Below, one piece after another: positions 1-5,954 of a DNA stretch of 18,638 nucleotides. A program made the position numbers and the translations under genes. Origin of the DNA: Prevotellaceae bacterium. GTDB lineage: Bacteria > Bacteroidota > Bacteroidia > Bacteroidales > Bacteroidaceae. The notes beneath the pieces were generated by a model, which saw only the letters and a list, made by a program, of their open reading frames with translations, was not told where the DNA came from and made no database searches. Position 1 is the first letter of the stretch. Each line of letters opens with the position of its first letter. Location: assembly GCA_022508635.1 (NCBI GenBank), contig JAFLUV010000022.1, positions 1 to 18,638 on the forward strand, written 5' to 3'.

Positions 1-1423
1 CGCGGAACTCAAAGCGGTTGCCGGTGAAGGCGAAGGGCGACGTGCGGTTGCGGTCCGTGTTGTCAATCATGATCTCGGGTATCTGGGGAAGATCCATGTT
101 CAGCCCCTGCTTCTCCCCGCTGCTTGCCACGCTGTCGTCAGTGCTGTTCTCCACCATGTCCAGCATGCTGCTGAGCTGCTTCCCGAGGAAGCTGGATATG
201 ATGGCGGGCGGAGCCTCGTTCGCACCAAGGCGATGCGCATTCGTAGCGCTCATGATGCTTGCCTTCAGCAGGCCGTTGTGGTGGTAGACAGCCATCAGCG
301 CATTGACCACGAAGGTGATGAAGCGCAGGTTGTCCAGCGGAGTCTTGCCCGGAGCAAAGAGCAGCGTGCCGGTATCCGTCCCAAGCGACCAGTTGCAGTG
401 CTTGCCGCTGCCGTTGACACCCTTGAAGGGCTTTTCGTGCAGCAGCACGCGGAAGCCGTGGTCGGCAGCCACATTGCGCATCAGCGACATGAGTATCATG
501 TTGTGGTCGACGGCCAGGTTGCACTCCTCATAGATGGGAGCCAGCTCGAACTGGCCGGGTGCCACCTCGTTGTGACGCGTCTTCACGGGTATGCCAAGCT
601 CCACCGCACGTATCTCCAGATCCTTCATGAACTCCATCACACGCTGCGGAATGCTGCCGAAGTAATGATCCTCCAGCTGTTGGTTCTTTGCAGCCTCGTG
701 TCCCATCAGAGTGCGTCCCGTCAGCAAGAGGTCGGGACGTGCACCGGCAATGCCCTCGTCGACCAGGAAGTACTCCTGCTCTACGCCCAAGAACGCCTTA
801 ACCTTCTTCACATCGGGATTAAAGTAGTGCGCCACCTCCACTGCAGCCTTGTCCACGGCACGCAGCGCACGCAGCAGGGGAGCCTTATAGTCCAGCGACT
901 CGCCGGTGTAGGAAATGAAAATCGTCGGAATACAGAGCGTGTCGTCCATGATGAAGACGGGCGACGACGCATCCCATGCAGTGTAGCCGCGAGCCTCAAA
1001 AGTGTTTCGTATGCCACCGTTCGGGAAGCTCGATGCATCGGGTTCCTGCTGAATCAGCACTTTCCCCTCGAACTCCTCCAGCACGCCGCCCTTACGGTTA
1101 TACTCAATGAAGCTCTCATGCTTCTCGGCCGTGCCGCCAGTCAGGGGTTGGAACCAGTGCGTGTAGTGGGTAACACCCAGCTCGGCTGCCCACTGCTTCA
1201 TTCCGGCTGCCACGCTGTTGGCAATGCTGCGGTCCAAGGGCATGCCGTTGTCGATTACGTTTACCAGTGCGTCGTATGCCTCTTTGGGCAGATAGCGAAA
1301 CATTTTCTCGCGATCGAAGACATGCTTGGCATACAAGCGATCCATTCTTTCCTCTGGTGCCTTCACCATGACAGGCTTCTTACTGAGTGCTTTCTCAACT
1401 ACTCTGAATCTTGTTTCTGACAT
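1..1423 (-). CDS. glnN: Glutamine synthetase type III, partial (C-terminus outside window)
   Basis: ATP-dependent condensation of ammonia with glutamate to glutamine in the cytoplasm, the main ammonium-assimilation step. The minus strand reads open from an ATG at 1423 to the window edge, giving 474 codons of a family that is usually about 700-730 residues, so roughly the last third is missing. Visible motifs are EQEYFLVD (215-222, metal-binding region typical of type III), HNEVAPGQFELAP (284-296), NGSGKHCNWS (337-346), NAHRLGANEAPPAI (395-408) and NTDRNRTSPFAFTGNR (455-470). The order and wording of these motifs fit GSIII and not GSI or GSII. The NGSGKH segment has Cys at 343, where I recall Asn as common in the family. 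A promoter lies about 220 nt upstream. The gene is transcribed away from the GH127 unit and is probably monocistronic or first in its operon. Confidence 0.95.
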   Translation of the reverse strand, partial: MSETRFRVVEKALSKKPVMVKAPEERMDRLYAKHVFDREKMFRYLPKEAYDALVNVIDNGMPLDRSIANSVAAGMKQWAAELGVTHYTHWFQPLTGGTAEKHESFIEYNRKGGVLEEFEGKVLIQQEPDASSFPNGGIRNTFEARGYTAWDASSPVFIMDDTLCIPTIFISYTGESLDYKAPLLRALRAVDKAAVEVAHYFNPDVKKVKAFLGVEQEYFLVDEGIAGARPDLLLTGRTLMGHEAAKNQQLEDHYFGSIPQRVMEFMKDLEIRAVELGIPVKTRHNEVAPGQFELAPIYEECNLAVDHNMILMSLMRNVAADHGFRVLLHEKPFKGVNGSGKHCNWSLGTDTGTLLFAPGKTPLDNLRFITFVVNALMAVYHHNGLLKASIMSATNAHRLGANEAPPAIISSFLGKQLSSMLDMVENSTDDSVASSGEKQGLNMDLPQIPEIMIDNTDRNRTSPFAFTGNRFEFR

Positions 1424-1502
1424 AATACCTTATTTTATCGTGTTAATTGTTTACTTCAATTTTCAGTTCTTCTTGTCAAGAGGCCGTATTGGTTCTCTCG
1501 AC

Positions 1503-1526
1503 ATATACCTTATATATATGGTATAT
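1503..1526. repeat. Inverted repeat in the glnN leader
   Basis: ATATACC (1503-1509) and GGTATAT (1520-1526) form a perfect 7-bp inverted repeat around a 10-nt AT-rich centre, inside the predicted glnN leader. It could be a protein operator or a weak RNA hairpin. The surrounding DNA is AT-rich, so chance is possible. Confidence 0.35.
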
Positions 1527-1648
1527 TCCGAACGATTTTATTAGTTATCCTTTTCTTTATTGTATGTGATGGACATTCTATGCTTGCATTTTGCTCTATA
1601 AATCGCCGAAAACCTTACCATTTGTATTTGTTCTCTTTGATTTCGTTG

Positions 1649-1680
1649 CAAAATTACGTCGTTTATTTGATTCGTGCAAA
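1649..1680 (-). promoter_or_regulatory. Bacteroidetes-type promoter for glnN
   Basis: Read on the minus strand, TTTG (1680-1677) is followed after exactly 20 bp by TAATTTTG (1656-1649). This matches the Bacteroidetes housekeeping sigma consensus (-33 TTTG, -7 TAnnTTTG). Transcription would start around 1643 and leave a leader of about 220 nt before the glnN ATG. Both boxes are perfect matches, but the start site is inferred. Confidence 0.7.
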
Positions 1681-1770
1681 CTTTTTGATGTTTATTTTGC
1701 CTAAAAGGCTACTTTTTGTTAAAAAGAAGTTGGAATGGCAGACTTTTGTATCCGAGAACAGATGTCTGGG

Positions 1771-1854
1771 AAACACTTAAGTAAAACTTTCAAAACACTT
1801 AACTAAAATACCAGAAATACTTAACTGTTTTCGACATTTTAGTTAAGTGTTTTG
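1771..1854. repeat. ACTTAACT direct and inverted repeat array
   Basis: Four related copies are packed into 84 bp: AAACACTTAAGTAAAA (1771-1786), AAACACTTAACTAAAA (1793-1808), AATACTTAACTGTTTT (about 1816-1831) and the reverse complement TTTTAGTTAAGTGTTTT (about 1837-1853). The second and fourth are parts of a perfect 19-bp inverted repeat, 1791-1809 against 1836-1854, with a 26-nt loop that contains the third copy. There is no clear T-tract on either side, so a simple terminator is not well supported. It lies about 130-210 bp upstream of the predicted glnN transcription start, where an activator or repressor site is possible. Confidence 0.7.
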
Positions 1855-1856
1855 CA

Positions 1857-1871
1857 GCTCTGTTTCAGAGC
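1857..1871. repeat. Short perfect hairpin
   Basis: GCTCTG (1857-1862) and CAGAGC (1866-1871) pair perfectly around a TTT loop, two bases beyond the ACTTAACT array. No U-tract follows in either direction, so its role is unknown. Confidence 0.4.
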
Positions 1872-1960
1872 AAATCCAGTCACAAGACAAGAAGTTATGA
1901 AGCAATTACATGCAGACAGTTACAAACGTCGAGATAAAATACGCACAGCATCATGTTGTA

Positions 1961-1998
1961 AAGCAAGGGGATGCGCCTGTCTGGAACATCCCCTGCTT
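1961..1998 (-). terminator. Possible terminator hairpin after the GH127 gene
   Basis: On the minus strand, AAGCAGGGGATG (1998-1987) pairs with CATCCCCTTGCTT (1973-1961) with one bulged base and a 13-nt loop. It begins 9 nt past the GH127 stop codon. The stem is strong and GC-rich, but only a short CTTT follows it and not a full U-tract. A weak intrinsic terminator or a 3'-end stabilising hairpin are both possible. Confidence 0.45.
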
Positions 1999-2006
1999 CT
2001 AATCGT

Positions 2007-4043
2007 TTACTCTTTCTCTCTTGGGAAGGCAGAGATACGCAGGCGGGCGGCACCCATCGGGACGAGAGTGATTGGTGTATCCATGTCGGCTCGCTGGGCA
2101 TACTTAGTGGGGAGAAAGTCCGTCATGCCTGTTGCATCAAGCTTCCACGACGGTATCTGTCTGCCAACGGCAGTAAACTCCAACGGCACGTTGTCGAGAG
2201 TGAAGGGTTGGTCATTTTCTGGGTAAGGTTTGCGACGGACGCTGAATTCGACGGGAAGGTTTTGGTCGTCAACGACAAGCCCATAGTTCCAGTCACTCTT
2301 TGCACGCAGCACATAGCAGGGCCATAGCGAGGCATCAACACCATCCTGCCAGTGAGAGTCATCCTGCACGAACTCCGGGTCACGACTATCATGTTCTTCA
2401 TATTCCTCGTCAATTTTGAGCGAGAGAGTGAGAGGGCCGTAGTCAATGCTGACGCACGACTTGTTCTGTTGCCATACTGTGGAGCGTACCGTCATGGGCA
2501 GGCGGAGGGAAACAATATCGCCCTCCTGCCACTCACGTTGGATACGGACATACTTTCCAGTTGCTTCCGTGATGGCTTGAGTTTCGCCGTTTACGCTGAC
2601 AGACGCATCTTCTGCCCAGGCGGGGATGCGCAGATAGAGTGGGAAGGTGACGGATTGTTCGGGGTGAAGAGTGAGCAGGATAGTTTCGTCGAAAGGATAA
2701 TTGGTAGTTTCTTCCATGCGAAGTGAAACGCCGTCTGCCACCAGAGCCGTTGTCTCGTTGGCTGCGTAGAGCATCGTAGCAAGCCCGTTGTCGGCCGTTG
2801 CCATGACAAGATGTTCAGAGAAATAGGGCCATCCCATGCCGTGGTTGTGCTGGCAGCATCGTGAACTGAAGGGGCTCATGGACAGCATCCCGCGTAGGGC
2901 ATTGTCGATACTGGGCGCATGATTCTTCTCGTCGCTAATAGCCATGTTTGCCGACGTGATGTATCGCAGGGCACGCATATCAGGGGTGAGCGCCGCAGGC
3001 AGGGAGTTGAAAGCAACGTTCTCGCAATGGTCTGCCCAGAAGATATCGCCTGTGATGCCCATCAGAATCTCATCGCTTGCCATCTGTTCGACGATGGCGC
3101 AGGTCTCTGCACCGTTGCGCGGGTCGTAGTATCCGTTACGTGCATTCTCGTCGGCAGCATACATGCCGCCTGGCATCTGCCCGTAGCGTCGGCGCATCTC
3201 GTCGTGTGCGTTGTAGGTGGCCTGCAACATCTCCTTGTCACCTGTATAAATATAATATGTAGCAGGTTCTCGGAAGCCTTGAGCCACGTTCACACCATGA
3301 TAGTTGGGAAGGTTGTCCCGCATGGTCCAGTCAGAAGTGGCGCGGTGTAGCTTATCGACAAGTGGCAGTATAGACTTGTCGCCGTTTCTGTTGTAGAGCC
3401 AAAGCACGCTCCATAGGTTGTCACCACCACGCTTTTCTTGCCACAGTCCCTTCAGGAACTTGCTGTCGTCAATGGTCTGCTCCCATTTGAAGTGCCTGTT
3501 CATTGCCGTCAGTACACGAGACTTACCTGTGGCCTCGTAGTATGTTTGTAATGCCCAGAGCATCGGCATTTTAGCCCATAGGTCAGGGCTTGAACCGTCG
3601 TATCCGTCAGGACCGAGTCGTCCGTCCGGACTCTGGTTGTTGAGTACTGCACTTATCCAGGTCTCCACCTCACGCTTCATGGCGTCATCATCCAAGATAT
3701 ATGCCAGGCTGCTGTAGCCTCTGAGCCAGTAGGGTACTTCCTCCCATCCGTGGTCTCCTTGGTTAGAGAGCCACTGATTGTTGTTCTTGTCAAGCCAGGC
3801 ACTGATAGAGCCAAGTTGTCCGTTCAGTCCGTCACGTTGTAGCTCAAGGTACTTGCGGAGCCAGCCTCGGGGCTGAACCTTTCCGACGGGTAGTTTCAGG
3901 AGCGGAGCCTGCTGCAACGGTTCGCGGAAGTTTATGTAATTCACGTTGGTCTGCTCGCGGTCGGGACAGTCGACAACAGTAGTTTGTGCATTCATGCTGG
4001 TGGCCACCAGCATGAATGCAAGTTTGGAAAGAATCTTGTTCAT
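2007..4043 (-). CDS. Secreted GH127 (DUF1680) family beta-L-arabinofuranosidase
   Basis: Predicted retaining exo-glycosidase that releases beta-L-arabinofuranose from plant glycans, probably periplasmic or surface-located. The 678-residue product starts with a signal peptide ending around MNAQ (20) and has no lipobox. The family is recognised from the fold-wide pattern and the catalytic site. The GAETC segment supplies Glu313 and Cys315 and the SSRCCQHNHG segment supplies Cys396 and Cys397, matching the Glu338, Cys340, Cys417 and Cys418 zinc/thiolate site of Bifidobacterium HypBA1 in order and near-identical spacing; Cys396 would be the nucleophile. Length is close to HypBA1 (about 658). The C-terminal part (about 460-670) looks like the usual beta-sandwich domains. 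I chose the ATG at 4043 because it opens the signal peptide; a longer frame from 4205 would overlap the upstream gene by about 145 bp. It follows the upstream gene by 16 nt. Exact substrate is inferred. Confidence 0.88.
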   Translation of the reverse strand: MNKILSKLAFMLVATSMNAQTTVVDCPDREQTNVNYINFREPLQQAPLLKLPVGKVQPRGWLRKYLELQRDGLNGQLGSISAWLDKNNNQWLSNQGDHGWEEVPYWLRGYSSLAYILDDDAMKREVETWISAVLNNQSPDGRLGPDGYDGSSPDLWAKMPMLWALQTYYEATGKSRVLTAMNRHFKWEQTIDDSKFLKGLWQEKRGGDNLWSVLWLYNRNGDKSILPLVDKLHRATSDWTMRDNLPNYHGVNVAQGFREPATYYIYTGDKEMLQATYNAHDEMRRRYGQMPGGMYAADENARNGYYDPRNGAETCAIVEQMASDEILMGITGDIFWADHCENVAFNSLPAALTPDMRALRYITSANMAISDEKNHAPSIDNALRGMLSMSPFSSRCCQHNHGMGWPYFSEHLVMATADNGLATMLYAANETTALVADGVSLRMEETTNYPFDETILLTLHPEQSVTFPLYLRIPAWAEDASVSVNGETQAITEATGKYVRIQREWQEGDIVSLRLPMTVRSTVWQQNKSCVSIDYGPLTLSLKIDEEYEEHDSRDPEFVQDDSHWQDGVDASLWPCYVLRAKSDWNYGLVVDDQNLPVEFSVRRKPYPENDQPFTLDNVPLEFTAVGRQIPSWKLDATGMTDFLPTKYAQRADMDTPITLVPMGAARLRISAFPREKE

Positions 4044-4059
4044 GTAAGAGTGTGATGTG

Positions 4060-4767
4060 TTATTTACAGAAAATTTTTTTGCCTTGTGTAATGACAACAC
4101 CTTGATGTCTCGTGTTGCCCGAAAGTTGCTGACCGAGTAAGTTATAGAGGTCACAGCCTTCCGTCTCTTCTTCAGGAGTGGAGATGGCAGTACTTTGGGA
4201 ATCATAGGTTACGCTCAGTCCGTAGTCGATGTGTCCGCCACCCGCACCCTGCTTCAGCGAAACGCAAAGAACATTGTCACCTTCCACCAAAAGTTTTTTC
4301 CTGGCATTAGGGAAGCGAAATGTGGCATAGTTGTCATCGTTCCATCCGCTGGCAGCAACGATGCGGGTGCCGTTGAGCCAGAATGTCGGATCTTCATCGT
4401 AGCTGTATTCCATATTGACTACACCAATCTCAATCTTTAACAGATCCTCTGCCGTGAGCGTAAAATGACGGCGGATAAGGATAGGATGGACAGTGCTTTG
4501 CCATTGTGTGACGAAAAACTTGTTCTGGTCAATGCTGAAAGGGCCGATACCCTCGCGCCAATAGCTTTCATCTTCGTCGAGCTCATACCACTTGGCTCTC
4601 TCGGCAAAAGTGATGTCAGTATTGTAGTTAAGTTCGTAAAAGAGACAAGGCCAGACTCCCTCTCCGCTATCCACGGTGTCGAGGAAGTATTCCGTGACGT
4701 TGTCAACAGCTACGGCAGTTGTAGCGAGGGGAATCAAAAGTAATAAAAAGATGTGTTTCAAGTGCAT
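4060..4767 (-). CDS. Secreted beta-sandwich-like protein with T9SS-like C-terminal tail
   Basis: A 235-residue protein of unknown function, first gene of a two-gene unit with the GH127 enzyme 16 nt downstream. Residues 1-20 are a clear signal peptide (hydrophobic LLLLIPLATTAVA). Residues about 85-190 resemble the galactose-binding-like jelly-roll modules attached to Bacteroidetes glycosidases, with FWLNGTRI (129-136), GWNDDNYATF (141-150) and EGDNVLCVSLKQG (162-174). I see no catalytic motif. The end, LYNLLGQQLSG (207-217) followed by HQGVVITQGKKIFCK (221-235), matches the pattern of Por/type IX secretion sorting domains (YNLxGQ...GxYIxxGKK...K), though it is shorter than the usual 70-80 residues. 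A glycan-binding or accessory role for the neighbouring arabinofuranosidase is an inference from context. Confidence 0.75.
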   Translation of the reverse strand: MHLKHIFLLLLIPLATTAVAVDNVTEYFLDTVDSGEGVWPCLFYELNYNTDITFAERAKWYELDEDESYWREGIGPFSIDQNKFFVTQWQSTVHPILIRRHFTLTAEDLLKIEIGVVNMEYSYDEDPTFWLNGTRIVAASGWNDDNYATFRFPNARKKLLVEGDNVLCVSLKQGAGGGHIDYGLSVTYDSQSTAISTPEEETEGCDLYNLLGQQLSGNTRHQGVVITQGKKIFCK

Positions 4768-4807
4768 AAAGCGTATGTTTTGGTTTATCGTTCCATCATC
4801 GGCAGCT

Positions 4808-4835
4808 GTGATGTGAGAATAAGTGAAGTGATGTG
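4808..4835. repeat. Direct repeats GTGATGTG in the GH127-unit leader
   Basis: GTGATGTG occurs at 4808-4815 and again at 4828-4835, exactly 20 bp apart (about two helical turns), between the predicted promoter and the first gene. A third identical octamer lies at 4052-4059, just before the GH127 start. This could be an operator pair, but the octamer is short. Confidence 0.35.
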
Positions 4836-4881
4836 TCTCATAATTTCACGATTTGGCGTTTCCAATTATCTTCAGACGGTG

Positions 4882-4913
4882 CAAAGTTATAAAATTTCAG
4901 CAAGCCGTACAAG
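4882..4913 (-). promoter_or_regulatory. Promoter for the GH127 unit
   Basis: On the minus strand, CTTG (4913-4910, three of four bases of the -33 TTTG box) is followed after 20 bp by TAACTTTG (4889-4882), a perfect -7 TAnnTTTG element. The start site would be near 4876, leaving a leader of about 110 nt before the ATG at 4767. Confidence 0.6.
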
Positions 4914-5033
4914 AAAAGTTGCAAAAAACGTGCCCAGAAAATCAATTGTCTCAATGTCATGCCTCATACTGTCACGTGACAAAGGTGTGTGCAGGAATAT
5001 CAATGCCTAAGGAAATTTTACGCTCCAGTTAGG

Positions 5034-5066
5034 AAAAAATTACGGTCAGGTTAGGGCGTAATTTTT
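5034..5066. repeat. AT-rich inverted repeat upstream of mraZ
   Basis: AAAAATTACG (5035-5044) and CGTAATTTTT (5057-5066) are a perfect 10-bp inverted repeat around a 12-nt loop, GTCAGGTTAGGG. It has a terminator-like T-run on the plus side, but no plus-strand gene precedes it, so a protein-binding or insulating role is as likely. Confidence 0.45.
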
Positions 5067-5094
5067 ATGCTTCGAATATCCCCGACAAAAGAAA

Positions 5095-5104
5095 AATTCC
5101 CCAC
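5095..5104 (-). promoter_or_regulatory. Inverted copy of the MraZ operator decamer
   Basis: AATTCCCCAC is the exact reverse complement of GTGGGGAATT, which occurs twice in the tandem operator at 5268-5277 and 5278-5287. It lies about 165 bp upstream in the opposite orientation. A lone site is weak evidence for binding, but the identity over 10 bases is notable. Confidence 0.35.
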
Positions 5105-5126
5105 CACTTTGTCATTGCTTGAAAAA

Positions 5127-5228
5127 GTTATCAACAATAATTATTGATGTTTGATAATATGCTGAATACCCTTTGTTTGTGGCGTTTTGTGCGTGTAAAT
5201 AGCGAACGACATGATGGGTTATCAACAA
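5127..5228. repeat. Repeated GTTATCAACAA element
   Basis: The 11-mer GTTATCAACAA is present at 5127-5137 and again, in the same orientation, at 5218-5228. A perfect 12-bp palindrome CAATAATTATTG (5135-5146) overlaps the end of the first copy. Possible regulator-binding sites upstream of the dcw operon; function not known. Confidence 0.4.
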
Positions 5229-5266
5229 GGTCTTTCAGGTACAAAGAAAAAAAAGTTTGAAAAATG

Positions 5267-5286
5267 TGTGGGGAATTGTGGGGAAT
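5267..5286 (+). promoter_or_regulatory. Tandem MraZ-type operator repeats
   Basis: The decamer TGTGGGGAAT is repeated head to tail at 5267-5276 and 5277-5286. This places TGGGG at 5269-5273 and 5279-5283 with a 5-nt spacer, followed at 5289 by a degenerate third unit starting TG. MraZ of E. coli is known to bind TGGGN direct repeats with 5-nt spacers in its own promoter. Here the repeats cover the -33 box and spacer, so bound MraZ should block polymerase. Confidence 0.75.
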
Positions 5287-5298
5287 TATGTATCTTTG
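5267..5298 (+). promoter_or_regulatory. mraZ (dcw operon) promoter
   Basis: The -7 element TATCTTTG (5291-5298) is a perfect TAnnTTTG. TGTG (5267-5270), three of four bases of the -33 TTTG box, lies exactly 20 bp upstream, the same spacing as the other two promoters seen here. Transcription would begin near 5304, about 27 nt before the mraZ ATG, and drive the whole cluster. Confidence 0.7.
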
Positions 5299-5330
5299 CA
5301 GCAGAAATCGTCAAGAATTAAAAAGAAGCA

Positions 5331-5783
5331 ATGAGATTTACCGGCAGCATAGATGCAAAGACGGACGAGAAGGGTCGCGTTTTCGTGCCCAGCATCTTCC
5401 GCAAAATCCTACAGAAGGAGGAGGAAGAGGGGCTGGTGCTGCGTCGGGATCTCTTTGAAAACTGTCTTGTCCTCTACCCTAAAAGCGTATGGAACACACA
5501 GGTTGATGCTATCAGATCCCGTGTTAATCCGTTCAATCGTCGGGATCGTGAAGGTATGCGCGTCTTTACTGCTGATGTCGAGAACATTACGCTGGACAGT
5601 GGCGGACGAATGCTCATTCCGCGTCGCTATCTGGAATATGCAGGCATAAAGAGCGATGTGCGCTTCATCGGTGTGGACGACACCATCGAGATATGGAGCA
5701 AAGAAGCTGCCGCCGACTTGTTAAGCGATCCTGAGAAAGTGGCGAACATCATAGAAAGCATGATGGCAGACAGGCCGGAATAA
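5331..5783 (+). CDS. mraZ: Transcriptional regulator MraZ
   Basis: DNA-binding regulator that usually heads the dcw cluster and represses it. The 150-residue product has the two SpoVT/AbrB-like MraZ repeats, each marked by a DxxGR signature: DEKGRVFVP (12-20) and DSGGRMLIP (89-97). Length matches the family (about 140-155). The start is an ATG 33 nt downstream of the -7 box. The tandem TGGGG repeats at 5267-5286 overlap its promoter, which supports autoregulation. The gene is separated from rsmH by an unusually long 171 nt, while most later genes in the cluster nearly touch. Identification rests on motif, length and position and is firm; the repression of the whole operon is inferred from the family. 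Confidence 0.96.
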   Translation: MRFTGSIDAKTDEKGRVFVPSIFRKILQKEEEEGLVLRRDLFENCLVLYPKSVWNTQVDAIRSRVNPFNRRDREGMRVFTADVENITLDSGGRMLIPRRYLEYAGIKSDVRFIGVDDTIEIWSKEAAADLLSDPEKVANIIESMMADRPE

Positions 5784-5954
5784 AGACAGGCAAAGAGGAG
5801 GCAAAGAAAAAGATAAGCAACGCAAGAACAGCAAGAGCGAATACTTAACAAGAACGGGATAAACAGAAAAGCCATCCCTCTCCTTCTTTCCAAAGCAATG
5901 GAATTGGGTAAGATGTCTTTTCCTTTCTTCGTTTAATATATAAATATTATAATA

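Larger units (their letters stand above)
1424..2006. other. Non-coding region between glnN and the GH127 gene
   Basis: A 583-bp stretch with no convincing gene; the short open frames here lack family resemblance and sit in AT-rich sequence. It holds, from right to left in the direction of transcription, a GC-rich hairpin just past the GH127 stop, a small GCTCTG-TTT-CAGAGC hairpin (1857-1871), an ACTTAACT repeat array (1771-1854), the glnN promoter (1649-1680) and a leader of about 220 nt with an inverted repeat. The region therefore ends one minus-strand unit and starts the next. Confidence 0.75.
4768..5330. other. Divergent non-coding region between the GH127 unit and mraZ
   Basis: A 563-bp region without a supportable gene. 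It carries a minus-strand promoter with leader repeats (4808-4913), an AT-rich hairpin (5034-5066), an inverted copy of the mraZ operator decamer (5095-5104), two copies of GTTATCAACAA (5127-5137 and 5218-5228) with a CAATAATTATTG palindrome (5135-5146) after the first, and the mraZ promoter with tandem operator repeats (5267-5298). The region between about 4914 and 5030 shows nothing I can name. Confidence 0.75.

Noticed and set aside
233..1420. Long plus-strand open frame of 395 codons
   Set aside because: It lies opposite the glutamine synthetase frame, which shows all GSIII motifs; the plus-strand translation resembles no family and is an antisense shadow.
1791..1854. Insertion sequence ends or a MITE
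   Set aside because: The inverted repeats enclose only 26 nt, no target-site duplication is evident and no transposase is present.
4044..4205. Upstream extension of the GH127 protein by 54 residues
   Set aside because: The extension overlaps the end of the preceding gene in another frame, is basic and not signal-like, and the internal ATG at 4043 opens a proper signal peptide.
4753..5010. Plus-strand small protein of 85 codons upstream of mraZ
   Set aside because: It starts inside the divergent gene, covers the minus-strand promoter, and has no recognisable domain or ribosome-binding context.
5127..5228. Replication origin with DnaA boxes
   Set aside because: The TTATCAACA motifs differ from the DnaA box at a conserved position, only two are present, and there is no dnaA or dnaN gene nearby.
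5255..5298. TTTG at 5256-5259 as the -33 box of mraZ
   Set aside because: It is 31 bp from the -7 element, too far for this promoter class; TGTG at 5267-5270 has the correct 20-bp spacing.
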